Source of the DNA: Hymenobacter fodinae
GTDB taxonomy: Bacteria > Bacteroidota > Bacteroidia > Cytophagales > Hymenobacteraceae
Length of the DNA: 64,000 bases
Reading direction: 5' to 3'
Assembly (NCBI RefSeq): GCF_004745825.1
Contig: NZ_SRLA01000008.1
Span: 1 to 64,000 of the forward strand
Below are positions 25,739 through 34,488 of this stretch, in pieces. A program made the position numbers and the translations under genes. Every line of letters begins with the position of its first letter. Position 1 is the first letter of the stretch. Under the pieces are notes generated by a model. The model made no database searches, had not been told where the DNA came from, and worked only from the letters and a program-made list of their open reading frames with translations.

Positions 25739-28123
25739 CTACTCCGTAGTTGGCTCGGGTGCCGGGCCGCCACTGGTGTTGCGCAGATTCAGGTTGACCT
25801 CGTTGCGCAGCTGGATGTTGTTATGCTGGAAGTTGTTGAGTGTCAGGCTGCGGGTTACGGAGCTATACACGTCGTGACGCTGCAGGGGATCGCGGATGGT
25901 CACAATGAGGCAGAACTCCTGGGAGAGCACCTCGCCGTCGGCCGCGGCGGCCGCTTCCGCCGCGTGCGAAAACAGGCCCTTGAGCTCGAGGTACCACTTC
26001 TTGGGCGCCGTCAGCCCGCGTACCCGGTGCGCCTCGGTCATTTCCTGCAGGTTGATGGCGAATTTCTTAATCGGGTGGTACTTGCCCAAGTCGTCGCGCA
26101 GTTGCCGCTCGGCCGTGAACGGGTGGTCGATGTAGCGCTGGAACTTGGCGGCGTAGTTGCTGGAGAGCAGCAGATTGTAGGGATTAAGCTTGCCGATGGG
26201 GTTGGAGATGGTACGCTTGGTCGTGTCGCGCAGGCGAATCCGGTCGTAGGTGCCGAAGGACACGTCAATGTTGGACTGGCAGTACTCGGCGCCCTGGTTG
26301 CCGTCCAGGCGCGGGTCGGTGACCAAGGTGACCGTAACCTCCCCGTAGAACTGGCCCTCGTCGTTGAGTAAGACGTCGGGAAACGGAAAGTCGAGGATCT
26401 CAATGTAGCCCCCGCGCACGATGTTGTCCTGCAGGATCAGCGTGCTTTCGTGGGGCGAATTGAAAATGATGTCGTCCACGGAGCTCGGCAACCCGAAGCC
26501 CAGTTCGCGCAACCGGTCGCTCGGACTCAGGCTCAGGCCCGGGTGGTATTTAGCCGAGTGAATGGCCAGGGCTTTCAGCAGCAGGGGGTTGAAGTCGCCG
26601 GCCACGCGGTGCGAGAGGCCGGCCATCAGCGCCGACACCCGGGGGGTGGAAAAACTCGTGCCGGCTTGCTGCACCACCCCCCCGGTGAGGGAAAAGGAGT
26701 TGACGCCGGTCAGTTTCATGCGCCCGCCGGCCGTGACGCCACCATTCCCCCCGTAGTGCACCAGTTCGGGCTTGATGAGCTTGTTGGGGCCAAACCCCGA
26801 GCGCGAGAAGGGCGAGGCGTGGCCTTCGGGCACCAGGTCGTCCGGCCCCTGGCTGTGCGCTACACTGCCCACCACTAAGGAGCGCACGGAATCGGCCGAA
26901 ATAGGAATGCGCCGCTTGGGGGCAGCTGAAACGAAGTTGGTGCAGTTGCCCGCCGATTTGCAGATCAGGGCCCCCGTGCGCTGCTGCAGCTCGTCCAGTG
27001 ACTTGCCGAAGTCCGAGAAGTCCCGGGCGCTGCATTCCATCGTGCCCCCGCCGGACAGGTTCCACAGCAGCACGTCGGGGTGGGCCAACACCGCGTTCTG
27101 GATGTTTTCCAGCAACTCATCCTCGTCAATTTCCAGCCCCGGCCGCGGAAACACGGTGGCATCGAGCAGCTTAAACTCGCCAACCCCCACCCAGCTGCGC
27201 TGCTCCAGCTCGTCGCCGTATAGCAGCACGCCGGCCACAAAAGTGCCGTGGGAGCGGTCAACTTCTGGTTCGCGATAAGCGCTATAGCGCCGCGCGTCCA
27301 GCCACGGGGCCAGGTGGGGAATAGGAGCAATGCCCGAATCCAGTACGCCGACCGTCAGGTAGTCCTGACCTGCCACCGGGGTTTTCACCGGCAGCTCCAG
27401 GCCGCTGCTCAGCTCGTCGAGCGTGATACGGTAAGCCGGCATGGGGTCGATCGAGTACAGCGCCTCAAACTCCTGCACCGTCACGAGGGTATCGGGCCGG
27501 ACATGCTCCAGCTTGAAAACGGTCAACCCGGAAGTGTAGCGCGTCTTGCGGTAGGCAACCTGGCCCTCGCGCAGGGTCTGCTCAAAGGCACTTTCCACCT
27601 GGGCATTCATTTGCCGATCCTGGTAATTCACCAGCTTGACTTTTAGCGGCGTGGAGGTATCCTGGGGTAAATCAATGCGCGGCTGAAATGGTCGAATCTC
27701 GTCAATGGCGGATAAACCGATGGAGAAAGCCAGCGGGCGCTCCAGGTTATGGTCGATGAAGGCCACGTGCTCCGGCGAGTCCACTTTGACCAGGAAGTCC
27801 AGGTCTTCAGACAGCCCGATGAAGTTGTATTCTTCCTTGCGGTTAAAAATTTTACCTACCTCACCCCGGTGCGACTTGGCCATCGCATCTTCCCGCACTG
27901 TTACCTGCACCACGGCCGGAATAAAGCTGCGCTCGGGTCGCCGCGCAGCGATGGATTGGGCCGTAGCGCCCAATGATTGCCGAAACTCGGTAGCCCGGGC
28001 TTCCAGCACGTCTTCGGGCAATAACCAGCTGGGTTGGGGGCCGCCGCCCCCAGCTTCGGTTTTGCGCTCGTCCTGGGTGCCGCGCTTGCTAAACAGCTTA
28101 ATGGGAAGATTCTTGGGTTCCAT
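25739..28123 (-). CDS. ietS: IetS-like subtilisin (S8) protease
   Basis: 794 residues. A roughly 240-residue N-terminal region precedes an S8 catalytic domain with Asp 262 in VGVLDSGIAP, His 292 in DRSHGTFVAG, an oxyanion-site SAGN and Ser near 490 in AGTSFSTPRVSA. A further 300-residue beta-rich C-terminal region follows. There is no signal peptide, so the protease acts in the cytoplasm, as expected for a defence protein and unlike secreted subtilisins. It starts two bases after the AAA+ ATPase ends. An AAA+ ATPase followed by an S8 protease is the known IetAS antiphage arrangement. Confidence 0.87.
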   Translation of the reverse strand: MEPKNLPIKLFSKRGTQDERKTEAGGGGPQPSWLLPEDVLEARATEFRQSLGATAQSIAARRPERSFIPAVVQVTVREDAMAKSHRGEVGKIFNRKEEYNFIGLSEDLDFLVKVDSPEHVAFIDHNLERPLAFSIGLSAIDEIRPFQPRIDLPQDTSTPLKVKLVNYQDRQMNAQVESAFEQTLREGQVAYRKTRYTSGLTVFKLEHVRPDTLVTVQEFEALYSIDPMPAYRITLDELSSGLELPVKTPVAGQDYLTVGVLDSGIAPIPHLAPWLDARRYSAYREPEVDRSHGTFVAGVLLYGDELEQRSWVGVGEFKLLDATVFPRPGLEIDEDELLENIQNAVLAHPDVLLWNLSGGGTMECSARDFSDFGKSLDELQQRTGALICKSAGNCTNFVSAAPKRRIPISADSVRSLVVGSVAHSQGPDDLVPEGHASPFSRSGFGPNKLIKPELVHYGGNGGVTAGGRMKLTGVNSFSLTGGVVQQAGTSFSTPRVSALMAGLSHRVAGDFNPLLLKALAIHSAKYHPGLSLSPSDRLRELGFGLPSSVDDIIFNSPHESTLILQDNIVRGGYIEILDFPFPDVLLNDEGQFYGEVTVTLVTDPRLDGNQGAEYCQSNIDVSFGTYDRIRLRDTTKRTISNPIGKLNPYNLLLSSNYAAKFQRYIDHPFTAERQLRDDLGKYHPIKKFAINLQEMTEAHRVRGLTAPKKWYLELKGLFSHAAEAAAAADGEVLSQEFCLIVTIRDPLQRHDVYSSVTRSLTLNNFQHNNIQLRNEVNLNLRNTSGGPAPEPTTE

Positions 28124-28125
28124 AA

Positions 28126-29223
28126 CTAGCCTTTCGGATTAAAATAGTTGCGCACCTGGCGCAGGGAAATGTCGAGTAAGTCCGCAATAGCGGCCTGTGA
28201 CACCCCATGGGCACTCAAAAAGCCGAGCAGGGCTTCCTGAGAGGCTGCTTCATGGTGCTTGTAGTAGTAGAATTGCAACAGCAGGTGTTCGTACTCCAGC
28301 TTTGACTTTTTGGCCAGCACGTTCTGGGCAATGGCATTCTGACAGATGGACTTGATGTCGGCCGGGCTGTTGCCCTGTAGCAGTTCGGCCAGGGCCTCCC
28401 CTTTTTTGCTGTCCAGGTCAAACCCCAACTCCACGGATTTTAGAAATAGCTGAAGCAGGCGCTGAATGTCGGCTGGCTGGGGCAGGGACACGTCGATGAT
28501 GCTGTTAAACCGGCGCCAAATGGCCTTATCCAGTAGCTCCTGATGGTTGGTAGCTGCAATCAGGATGTTGGATTCCACAAACTCATCAATGTTTTGCAGC
28601 AAGCTGTTGACCACCCGCTTCAGTTCCCCGAGTTCATGTTGGTCGTCCCGGGCCTTGGCGATGGCGTCAAACTCATCCAAAAACAGGATGCAGGGCTGGC
28701 GACTGGCGAATTCGAAAATTTTGCGGATGTTCTTGGCCGTGTTACCCAGCAGCGAGGAAACCAGCGAGTCGAGCCGAGCTACTACCAGCGGGAGCTGCAT
28801 TTGCTGGGCGATGTAATGGGCAATGGTGGTCTTGCCACCGCCGGGGGGGCCGTAGAGTAAAAGAGAAGCCTGCGGAGCTACGCCCGCAGCCTGGAGTTCA
28901 GAACGATGCTGCAATCGATTCACAAAGCCGTCGAGCTTGTGACGCAGGTTATCAGAAAGAATAACTGGCAGCTCCAACCCTGGTTGGGGCATCACCAGGT
29001 CGGCAATGTTCATGCGGGTCTCCTGATCGACCGGAGCGGTCAGAAGCTGGTCGAGGTACACGGGCTGGGCCTGCTTGCTGTGCAAGGCGCGCAGAATGCG
29101 GTCGGCCGCTTTCGTGTCGCCGGCCTTGCGGAGGTTTTCAGCCAGCAGCATAGCGTAACTAAGCACCTTCTGCGAATCCTTGTTAAGGCCGCCTTCAATG
29201 ATTTTTATGATTTCTGTAAACAT
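28126..29223 (-). CDS. ietA: IetA-like AAA+ ATPase
   Basis: 365 residues. Helical N-terminal region (1-90), Walker A GPPGGGKT at 125-132, Walker B CILFLDEFDA at 178-187, then AATNHQELLDKAIWRRF (sensor 1 and arginine finger region). The C-terminus ends with a helix-turn-helix-like segment (SQAAIADLLDISLRQVRNYF), which could bind DNA. It is the first gene of the defence block. Three 21-bp repeats and a TATATTTG box lie immediately upstream. In IetAS the ATPase is thought to control the protease partner. Confidence 0.86.
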   Translation of the reverse strand: MFTEIIKIIEGGLNKDSQKVLSYAMLLAENLRKAGDTKAADRILRALHSKQAQPVYLDQLLTAPVDQETRMNIADLVMPQPGLELPVILSDNLRHKLDGFVNRLQHRSELQAAGVAPQASLLLYGPPGGGKTTIAHYIAQQMQLPLVVARLDSLVSSLLGNTAKNIRKIFEFASRQPCILFLDEFDAIAKARDDQHELGELKRVVNSLLQNIDEFVESNILIAATNHQELLDKAIWRRFNSIIDVSLPQPADIQRLLQLFLKSVELGFDLDSKKGEALAELLQGNSPADIKSICQNAIAQNVLAKKSKLEYEHLLLQFYYYKHHEAASQEALLGFLSAHGVSQAAIADLLDISLRQVRNYFNPKG

Positions 29224-29241
29224 GAGTGCTTTTTACGTACT

Positions 29242-29304
29242 CAAATATACGTAAATCGTTTCCAAAATATCTAAATACGTTTCTAAAAATACGAAATATG
29301 TTTC
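29242..29304 (-). promoter_or_regulatory. Three 21-bp tandem repeats with -7 box upstream of the defence island
   Basis: Read on the minus strand, three consecutive units (29304-29284, 29283-29263, 29262-29242) each begin GAAAC and continue with an AT-rich half such as GTATTT. The spacing is exactly 21 bases, two helical turns. The last unit ends in TATATTTG (29249-29242), a match to the Bacteroidota -7 consensus TAnnTTTG, 18 bases before the ietA start codon. The layout is that of a promoter embedded in a multi-site operator. No regulator gene is evident in the block. Confidence 0.65.
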
Positions 29305-29815
29305 TGGTAGTACTCTGCGCCATGAAAAAGGCCCATGGTAGCCCGCTCACAGCATAACCCGTGTTGCTCGGGGTGTCCCTACCTACGACAATCTGTTGCC
29401 TGACCGGCTGGCAGGCGAAGAGCACTGTTTGCAGGCCTATCTATCGGGTAATGGTCAATTATGGCTCATCCGTGAGAGGAGTGCAGTGCTTAGTCACCGC
29501 CTTTCCTGTTCGTGTATACTTCTCAGTTTAGCCGAATGACTTTTCTAAACCATCAGGCTGCATCGAGGCAGTTCAGGACCTGGAAATTATGCAAGTAAAT
29601 CGGCCACACGATGCACGGGCAAAGTGCGTAAGCTCACCTAGCCCTTCCCACCGAATAGCCGACTCTGTGTTGCCTTTCCTGCCCGGAAGGGATAGCAGCG
29701 ATCTGTTTACGACCTGGGTATTTTAAGCCCGGTAAGGACATTCTGAAGCACAAGCGTCCCCATATAGGCATCGTAGCAAGCTGGGTAACGACATTGGACG
29801 CCCCGCTCAAAACGG
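29305..29815. other. Stretch without a firm gene between defence island and DUF6122 gene
   Basis: About 510 bases. It contains a copy of the recurring copper box (29580-29598). Open frames on both strands, including one on the minus strand (29634-29825), lack recognisable domains and overlap each other. The text around 29700-29960 is open in more than one frame, so a decayed gene is possible. Confidence 0.4.
29580..29598 (+). promoter_or_regulatory. Copper-box site 1
   Basis: CTGGAAATTATGCAAGTAA. It matches site 2 at 18 of 19 positions. It lies 217 bases before the DUF6122-type gene, on its strand. It is proposed as an operator of the HMA-AraC regulators (inference). Confidence 0.5.
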
Positions 29816-30700
29816 ATGATTCCATCTTTAACTATGCTGCTTCGATGGCGTCGAGCCACGAGGCCGCCCGCAGGGTGCTTGCTCGGGATAAGCTTGCTTA
29901 CTCGTCCCCAACACGTTTCCTTGCTTCTCTTGCCTGTTTTCAGCTTTATTCGCTATAGCACCGCCGGCCTGATATTGGCACTTGCTGGCTGCCGGTCATC
30001 CGCTCTGCCCCCCAAGTTTGCGGCTACTACCGGGTACCGCTCCCCGCGGCCGGTACAGCGCTTTGACACGACGAAATCCCTCTTAGCTCCTACACTGCCC
30101 TCTGCGCCGCAGAAGTGGGTACAGCCTGAAGTTCAGCCTGCGACCACAAACACTTCGGTCTACCCCCCTCCGAAAAAAAGGGAGCAGCCGACTCGGCTGG
30201 GTAGCTTTCAGCCCAAGCCAACGATTAAGGACACGGTAGGTGGCACCACTCAGCCGTTGGTTTCGCGTAGGCCCCGGGAGTATGCCTCCCCCAAGTTCTT
30301 CAGCGTCCAAACGTTGGTGCATTATGGGCTGCACTTTCTTTTTCCGGCTGTGTTGGCGCTTATTTTCTTTCCCGCGGTGTGGCAAACCGCCTACCTGATC
30401 ATGCTTGCCACCATGATCATGGACCTGGACCATCTGCTGGCCAAGCCTATCTTCGACCCCTTGCGCTGCAGCATCGGGTATCACCCGCTCCACTCTTTTT
30501 ATGCCATCCCGGTGTATACGCTGCTGCTCCTGCTACCAGTCACGCAAATTGCCGCCGTAGGCCTGCTGTTCCACCTATTCACGGATATGGTGGATTGCTT
30601 GTGGAACTTCAGCCACTGCCGCGCGTGCTACCTCAACTCCCGTATTTATGCCTTGCGCAGCTGGGTAAAGCGGCTCCTAGCCCGTGAGAGGGGTAAGTGA
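29816..30700 (+). CDS. DUF6122 membrane protein with long N-terminal extension
   Basis: 294 residues if started at ATG 29816; the true start could be later (ATG 29834). Residues about 45-62 are hydrophobic and end in LALAGC, a lipobox-like site. A Pro/Thr/Arg-rich linker follows to about residue 155. The C-terminal part has TM helices and the motif MIMDLDHLLAKPIFDPLRCS, then YHPLHSFYAIPVYTLLLLLP and a Cys pair late in the protein (HCRAC). This part matches the second copy at 59.9 kb. DUF6122 has no known function; Asp/His-rich motifs and copper neighbours suggest metal handling. Confidence 0.65.
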   Translation: MIPSLTMLLRWRRATRPPAGCLLGISLLTRPQHVSLLLLPVFSFIRYSTAGLILALAGCRSSALPPKFAATTGYRSPRPVQRFDTTKSLLAPTLPSAPQKWVQPEVQPATTNTSVYPPPKKREQPTRLGSFQPKPTIKDTVGGTTQPLVSRRPREYASPKFFSVQTLVHYGLHFLFPAVLALIFFPAVWQTAYLIMLATMIMDLDHLLAKPIFDPLRCSIGYHPLHSFYAIPVYTLLLLLPVTQIAAVGLLFHLFTDMVDCLWNFSHCRACYLNSRIYALRSWVKRLLARERGK

Positions 30701-31055
30701 ATAGGCAGAGAGGAAGCCTGATGCATTCCCAAAAGTCTTCTAACAAGCTTGATCCGAGCCCTGCCCTACTTTGTGGCAACGACCATGATGATGGCTTGGG
30801 ACCTCATGCCGGCCGCTTTCGTAGCGCTAGGCGCCGGCTTTGGCTTTGGATAATGAGAAGTACCGGGCGGGCGGCGGCGTCCCCACTACGGTACTGGCCA
30901 GGCTTGTAGGTAGAGGATGCGACGCAGTCCCGCTTTCCCCCTGCCAAACGCACGGATCTGGTGCTGCCGTTTGCTTAAGCTACCCATTCATCCGGGCTTT
31001 GTAGCGCGCTCCGCAGTGCCCGAAGCCTTCCAGGACGAAAGATTACACCTCAGAG

Positions 31056-31074
31056 CTGGAAATTATGTAAGTAA
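31056..31074 (+). promoter_or_regulatory. Copper-box site 2
   Basis: CTGGAAATTATGTAAGTAA, 41 bases upstream of the -7 box and 76 bases upstream of the TonB receptor start. It is the best-placed member of the recurring box family relative to a recognisable promoter. Confidence 0.6.
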
Positions 31075-31115
31075 CCGGGGTGATTAGTGTTATTTATAAT
31101 CTTTCTAAACAAACA

Positions 31116-31123
31116 TACCTTTG
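31116..31123 (+). promoter_or_regulatory. Bacteroidota-type -7 box of the TonB receptor
   Basis: TACCTTTG fits the TAnnTTTG consensus of the Bacteroidota primary sigma factor. It lies 27 bases before the start codon at 31151. A matching -33 element is not clear. Confidence 0.5.
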
Positions 31124-31150
31124 TGCCATTATTCCACCTGAAGTCTCCTA

Positions 31151-33424
31151 ATGAGCTGTTCTTTCTACCCGACCATGGCTGGCCTACTGACCAGTTTTGC
31201 TTTTTCTATCATTTCCCAGCCCGGGTTGGCTCAGCGACTGTCGGCGCCCGACACCACGCATCACCAGAAGCTGAGCGAGGTCACCGTTACCGGCACGGCT
31301 CCCCATTTCGCCGCTCCCGTTGAGGGCACCACGCTCACGGCCGGCCGCCGCAACGAGCTTATCAAGCCGCGCGACGTGAATGCCAACCTGGCTCAGAACA
31401 ATGTGCGGCAGGTGCTGGCCCGCGTTCCCGGCCTGATGGTGTGGGAAAACGACGGATCCGGTCAGCAAATCAACATTGCTACCCGGGGCCTGAGCCCTAA
31501 TCGTAGCTGGGAGTTCAACACCCGGCAGAACGGCTACGACATGAGCGCCGACGCCTTTGGCTACCCCGAGGCCTATTACAATCCGCCGATGGAAGCGGTA
31601 GAGCGCATTCAGCTGCTGCGCGGCGGGGCCGGCCTGCAGTTTGGACCCCAGTTTGGTGGTCTGCTCAACTACGAGCTCAAACGTGGTCCCCAGGATAAAA
31701 AGGTGGAGGTGGAAACCAGCAATACAGCTGGCTCCAACGGCCTGTTCAACTCCTACAATGCCGTAGGCGGCACGGTAGGCAAAGTGAACTACTATGCGTA
31801 TTACCGCCACCGACAGGGTGACGGCTGGCGTCCCTCCAATCAGTTCACTGTCGACGATGTGCATGCTAACATACACGTAGCCTTGACCAAGCGTTTGACG
31901 CTGGGGGCGGAAGTAAGCTATTTGACCGATAAGCTCCAGCAGCCGGGCGGCCTGACCGATGCGCAGTTTGCTCAGGATAGCCGCCAAAGTACCCGCACCC
32001 GCAACTGGCTGAGCACTCCCTGGCTGATTCCGGCGCTGACGCTGGACTACCAGGCCGGCGAGCGGACTCGCCTGAGCGTGAAAACCTTTGGCCTGGTGGC
32101 CTCCCGCAACAGCGTGGGCTTCGTGGCTGGTCTACCCGCGCCCGACACGGTGAGCCGCCGCACCCGGCAGTTCGCCGCCCGCCAGGTGGACCGCGACGAC
32201 TACCGCAACCTCGGCGCCGAGCTGCGGCTGACGCAGGAGGTCCGTTTCCTGGGCCGCACCCACACCCTGGCCTCGGGCCTGCGGGCCTACCGCGCCACCA
32301 CCTCCCGTCGTCAGCGTGGTACGGGCACCACCGGGTCGGATTTTGACCTGACATTAACCGGTAACGGGCGCTTCACCAACGAATTTGATTTCACGACTAC
32401 CAATGCCGCAGCGTTTGCCGAGTTACTGCTCCGCGCCGGTGCGCGGCTGAGCGTTACCCCTGGGCTGCGCTATGACTACCTGCGCAATACTGGCAGCGGC
32501 TACTTGGGCCGGGCGGCCGATGGGACGGAAAACCGCCTTGCTGACCAGGCCAGTCGCCGCAACGTGCTGCTCTACGGTCTGGGTACCGAATTCCAGCTGT
32601 CGCCCACGACCAATCTGTACGCCAACTATTCCCGCGCCTTCCGTCCCGTGCTGTTCGGTGACCTGGTGCCACCAGCTACCTCGGATGTCATCGACCCCAA
32701 CCTGCAGGATGCCCGCGGCTATACGGCGGAGGTGGGCTACCGCGGCAGCTTCCGGACCTGGCTGCGTTTCGACGTAGGCTACTTCTTCCTCAACTACGAG
32801 GACCGTATCGGTGTCATCCGTCGTCCCGTACCCGGTGGCACGACTGGCCAGACCCAGCAGTTTCGAACCAACCTGGGCCGTACCCAGACCCACGGCCTGG
32901 AAGCCTATGCCGAGTTGGACCTACTTCACTCGCTGACCAGCAACGTCAACCTACCCCACCTGGATCTATTCGCCGCGCTCAGCCTGCTGGATGCCCGCTA
33001 CGGGAACCTGCCCGTGACCACGCTCACGGGCACGGGCACCAGCACCCAAATCGTGGAAACCAACCTGAAGGGCAATTACGTGGAGAATGCCCCGCGTCAG
33101 ACCCTGCGCATGGGTCTGACTTTCGCCCACAAGGGCTTGTCCGTTACTGGGCAGTTCAGCCACGTCGCCAAAGTGTATGCGGATGCCAGCAACACGGAGA
33201 CTGCCCCGGCTACTGCCCAGACCGGCGTCATCCCGGCTTATCAAGTCACCGACCTTTCCGCTACCTGGAAGCTGGGCCGCGACAACCGCTACCGGCTGAG
33301 CGGGGGCGTGAATAACGTGTTCGACGCGCGCTACTTTACCCGGCGCTCGGGTGGCTACCCCGGCCCTGGCATCCTGCCCGCCGACGGCCGCACCTGGTTT
33401 GCGGGACTGGGCCTCACGCTTTAA
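31151..33424 (+). CDS. TonB-dependent outer-membrane receptor
   Basis: 757 residues with a signal region ending PGLAQ. The plug domain includes NNVRQVLARVPGLMVWENDG and IATRGLSPNRSWEFNTRQNG, with ERIQLLRGGAGLQFGPQFGG. The remainder is a 22-strand beta-barrel ending in LTL. The plug with a PNRSWEFN loop resembles the FecA-like siderophore receptors. There is no carboxypeptidase-like N-terminal domain, so it is not SusC. The copper box upstream and a copper-rich neighbourhood suggest it imports a metal chelate or is controlled by copper. An intrinsic terminator follows. Confidence 0.9.
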   Translation: MSCSFYPTMAGLLTSFAFSIISQPGLAQRLSAPDTTHHQKLSEVTVTGTAPHFAAPVEGTTLTAGRRNELIKPRDVNANLAQNNVRQVLARVPGLMVWENDGSGQQINIATRGLSPNRSWEFNTRQNGYDMSADAFGYPEAYYNPPMEAVERIQLLRGGAGLQFGPQFGGLLNYELKRGPQDKKVEVETSNTAGSNGLFNSYNAVGGTVGKVNYYAYYRHRQGDGWRPSNQFTVDDVHANIHVALTKRLTLGAEVSYLTDKLQQPGGLTDAQFAQDSRQSTRTRNWLSTPWLIPALTLDYQAGERTRLSVKTFGLVASRNSVGFVAGLPAPDTVSRRTRQFAARQVDRDDYRNLGAELRLTQEVRFLGRTHTLASGLRAYRATTSRRQRGTGTTGSDFDLTLTGNGRFTNEFDFTTTNAAAFAELLLRAGARLSVTPGLRYDYLRNTGSGYLGRAADGTENRLADQASRRNVLLYGLGTEFQLSPTTNLYANYSRAFRPVLFGDLVPPATSDVIDPNLQDARGYTAEVGYRGSFRTWLRFDVGYFFLNYEDRIGVIRRPVPGGTTGQTQQFRTNLGRTQTHGLEAYAELDLLHSLTSNVNLPHLDLFAALSLLDARYGNLPVTTLTGTGTSTQIVETNLKGNYVENAPRQTLRMGLTFAHKGLSVTGQFSHVAKVYADASNTETAPATAQTGVIPAYQVTDLSATWKLGRDNRYRLSGGVNNVFDARYFTRRSGGYPGPGILPADGRTWFAGLGLTL

Positions 33425-33446
33425 ACAGCGTTCTACCAATTCCCGC

Positions 33447-33478
33447 AAAAGGGGGTGCTCCGTTGAGCACCCCCTTTT
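33447..33478 (+). terminator. Intrinsic terminator after the TonB receptor
   Basis: Perfect 14-base stem (AAAAGGGGGTGCTC with its complement) and a four-base loop ending in TTTT, 22 bases after the receptor stop. Confidence 0.85.
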
Positions 33479-33561
33479 CTGCATAGGTCGGAGCCGTGAA
33501 TAGTCGGCAGCCTGGTATATTTACCTACCGCATTTTGGCTTGTTCTACCGCCTATTCCTGT

Positions 33562-34488
33562 ATGGCAAAACATTACTTTCTACACGCCTTCTTCTGCTTT
33601 ATTTGCCTGCCCGTGCTGGCCCAGCGACCCAAGCCGGCAGCTGTCAACTTACCGCCGGCCGACACCGTGTATTTTGACCGTGACTGGGAGCGCACCGAGA
33701 CCCTGGAAGAGGTTTCCTATGCTCGGATTGCCCGCCATGATGCTGCCGGCAAAACGGTGGGCACCGTGCGCGACTACTTCTATCCTTCCTGGAAAAAACA
33801 GTGGGAAGGAAAAATGGCCAGTGAAGCCCCGGACAAGCCCACCGGGCTGTGCTGCGGCTGGCACGAAAACGGCCAGATGAGTTTTCGCGGAACGTACGTG
33901 AATGGCGTACAACAAGCTGATTTTCGCAGCTGGCATGAGGACGGCCGCGAAATCAAGTGTACATCCGTGCTGCAGGACGCGCTGCCCTTAAGCACGGCTT
34001 CCCTCCACTGCAGCAACTGCATGCACACCAGCCGGAAAGTATTCACGGTAGACCTGCCGGTCGGCACGGTCGGCATTATCTATAAGCTGGACGTGCGCGA
34101 CGAAGGCCAGCCTCCTATTTCCTGGTCAACGGCGCTGGCGGTGGCAGCCGTGGCCAGCAGTGGGGGAACTGCGGCCCCCACCCTGCTGAGCACCGCGGCC
34201 ACGGCCCTGACCAAGCAAGGCAACAATGCTCCGCCCACGGTGAGCACCAAATGTCACTGGTACATTACCCCCGACGAGCGCGCGGCCCAGCAGTTTCTCG
34301 CTACCAAGGGCACCATTACCCGGGACAAAGTGTGCTTTCGGGCAGCAGAAAATACCCCCCAGGAAACCCGCCCCCTTGCGCTGCCGGCCGGTACCCGCCG
34401 TCTCTACGTGTGCGTGAACAATGACAACTATACCACCGATGCTACTGCTACGCTCAGCGTAACGGCACTGCTACAATCCTGTCAGTAA
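33562..34488 (+). CDS. Exported MORN/YwqK-like repeat protein
   Basis: 308 residues from ATG 33562; the frame extends 66 bases upstream but the signal peptide (HYFLHAFFCFICLPVLAQ) begins here. Short segments such as LCCGWHENGQMSFRGTYVNG and DFRSWHEDGREIKC are MORN-like repeats, as in YwqK-type proteins. A middle Ala/Thr-rich segment is hydrophobic and the C-terminal part has four Cys (TKCHWY, KVCFRA, LYVCVN, LLQSC) that could form disulfides. The function is unknown. It stands alone after the receptor terminator. Confidence 0.6.
   Translation: MAKHYFLHAFFCFICLPVLAQRPKPAAVNLPPADTVYFDRDWERTETLEEVSYARIARHDAAGKTVGTVRDYFYPSWKKQWEGKMASEAPDKPTGLCCGWHENGQMSFRGTYVNGVQQADFRSWHEDGREIKCTSVLQDALPLSTASLHCSNCMHTSRKVFTVDLPVGTVGIIYKLDVRDEGQPPISWSTALAVAAVASSGGTAAPTLLSTAATALTKQGNNAPPTVSTKCHWYITPDERAAQQFLATKGTITRDKVCFRAAENTPQETRPLALPAGTRRLYVCVNNDNYTTDATATLSVTALLQSCQ

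Larger units (their letters stand above)
30701..31150. other. Stretch without a firm gene upstream of the TonB receptor
   Basis: It holds copper-box site 2 and the -7 box of the receptor. Around 30750-30845 one plus-strand frame reads as a membrane segment (ALPYFVATTMMMAWDLMPAA) running to a stop without a proper start, which may be the tail of a broken membrane protein gene. Confidence 0.45.

Noticed and set aside
29634..29825. Minus-strand frame that might be a transposase fragment
   Set aside because: No transposase motif or terminal inverted repeats could be found; kept as unexplained intergenic text.
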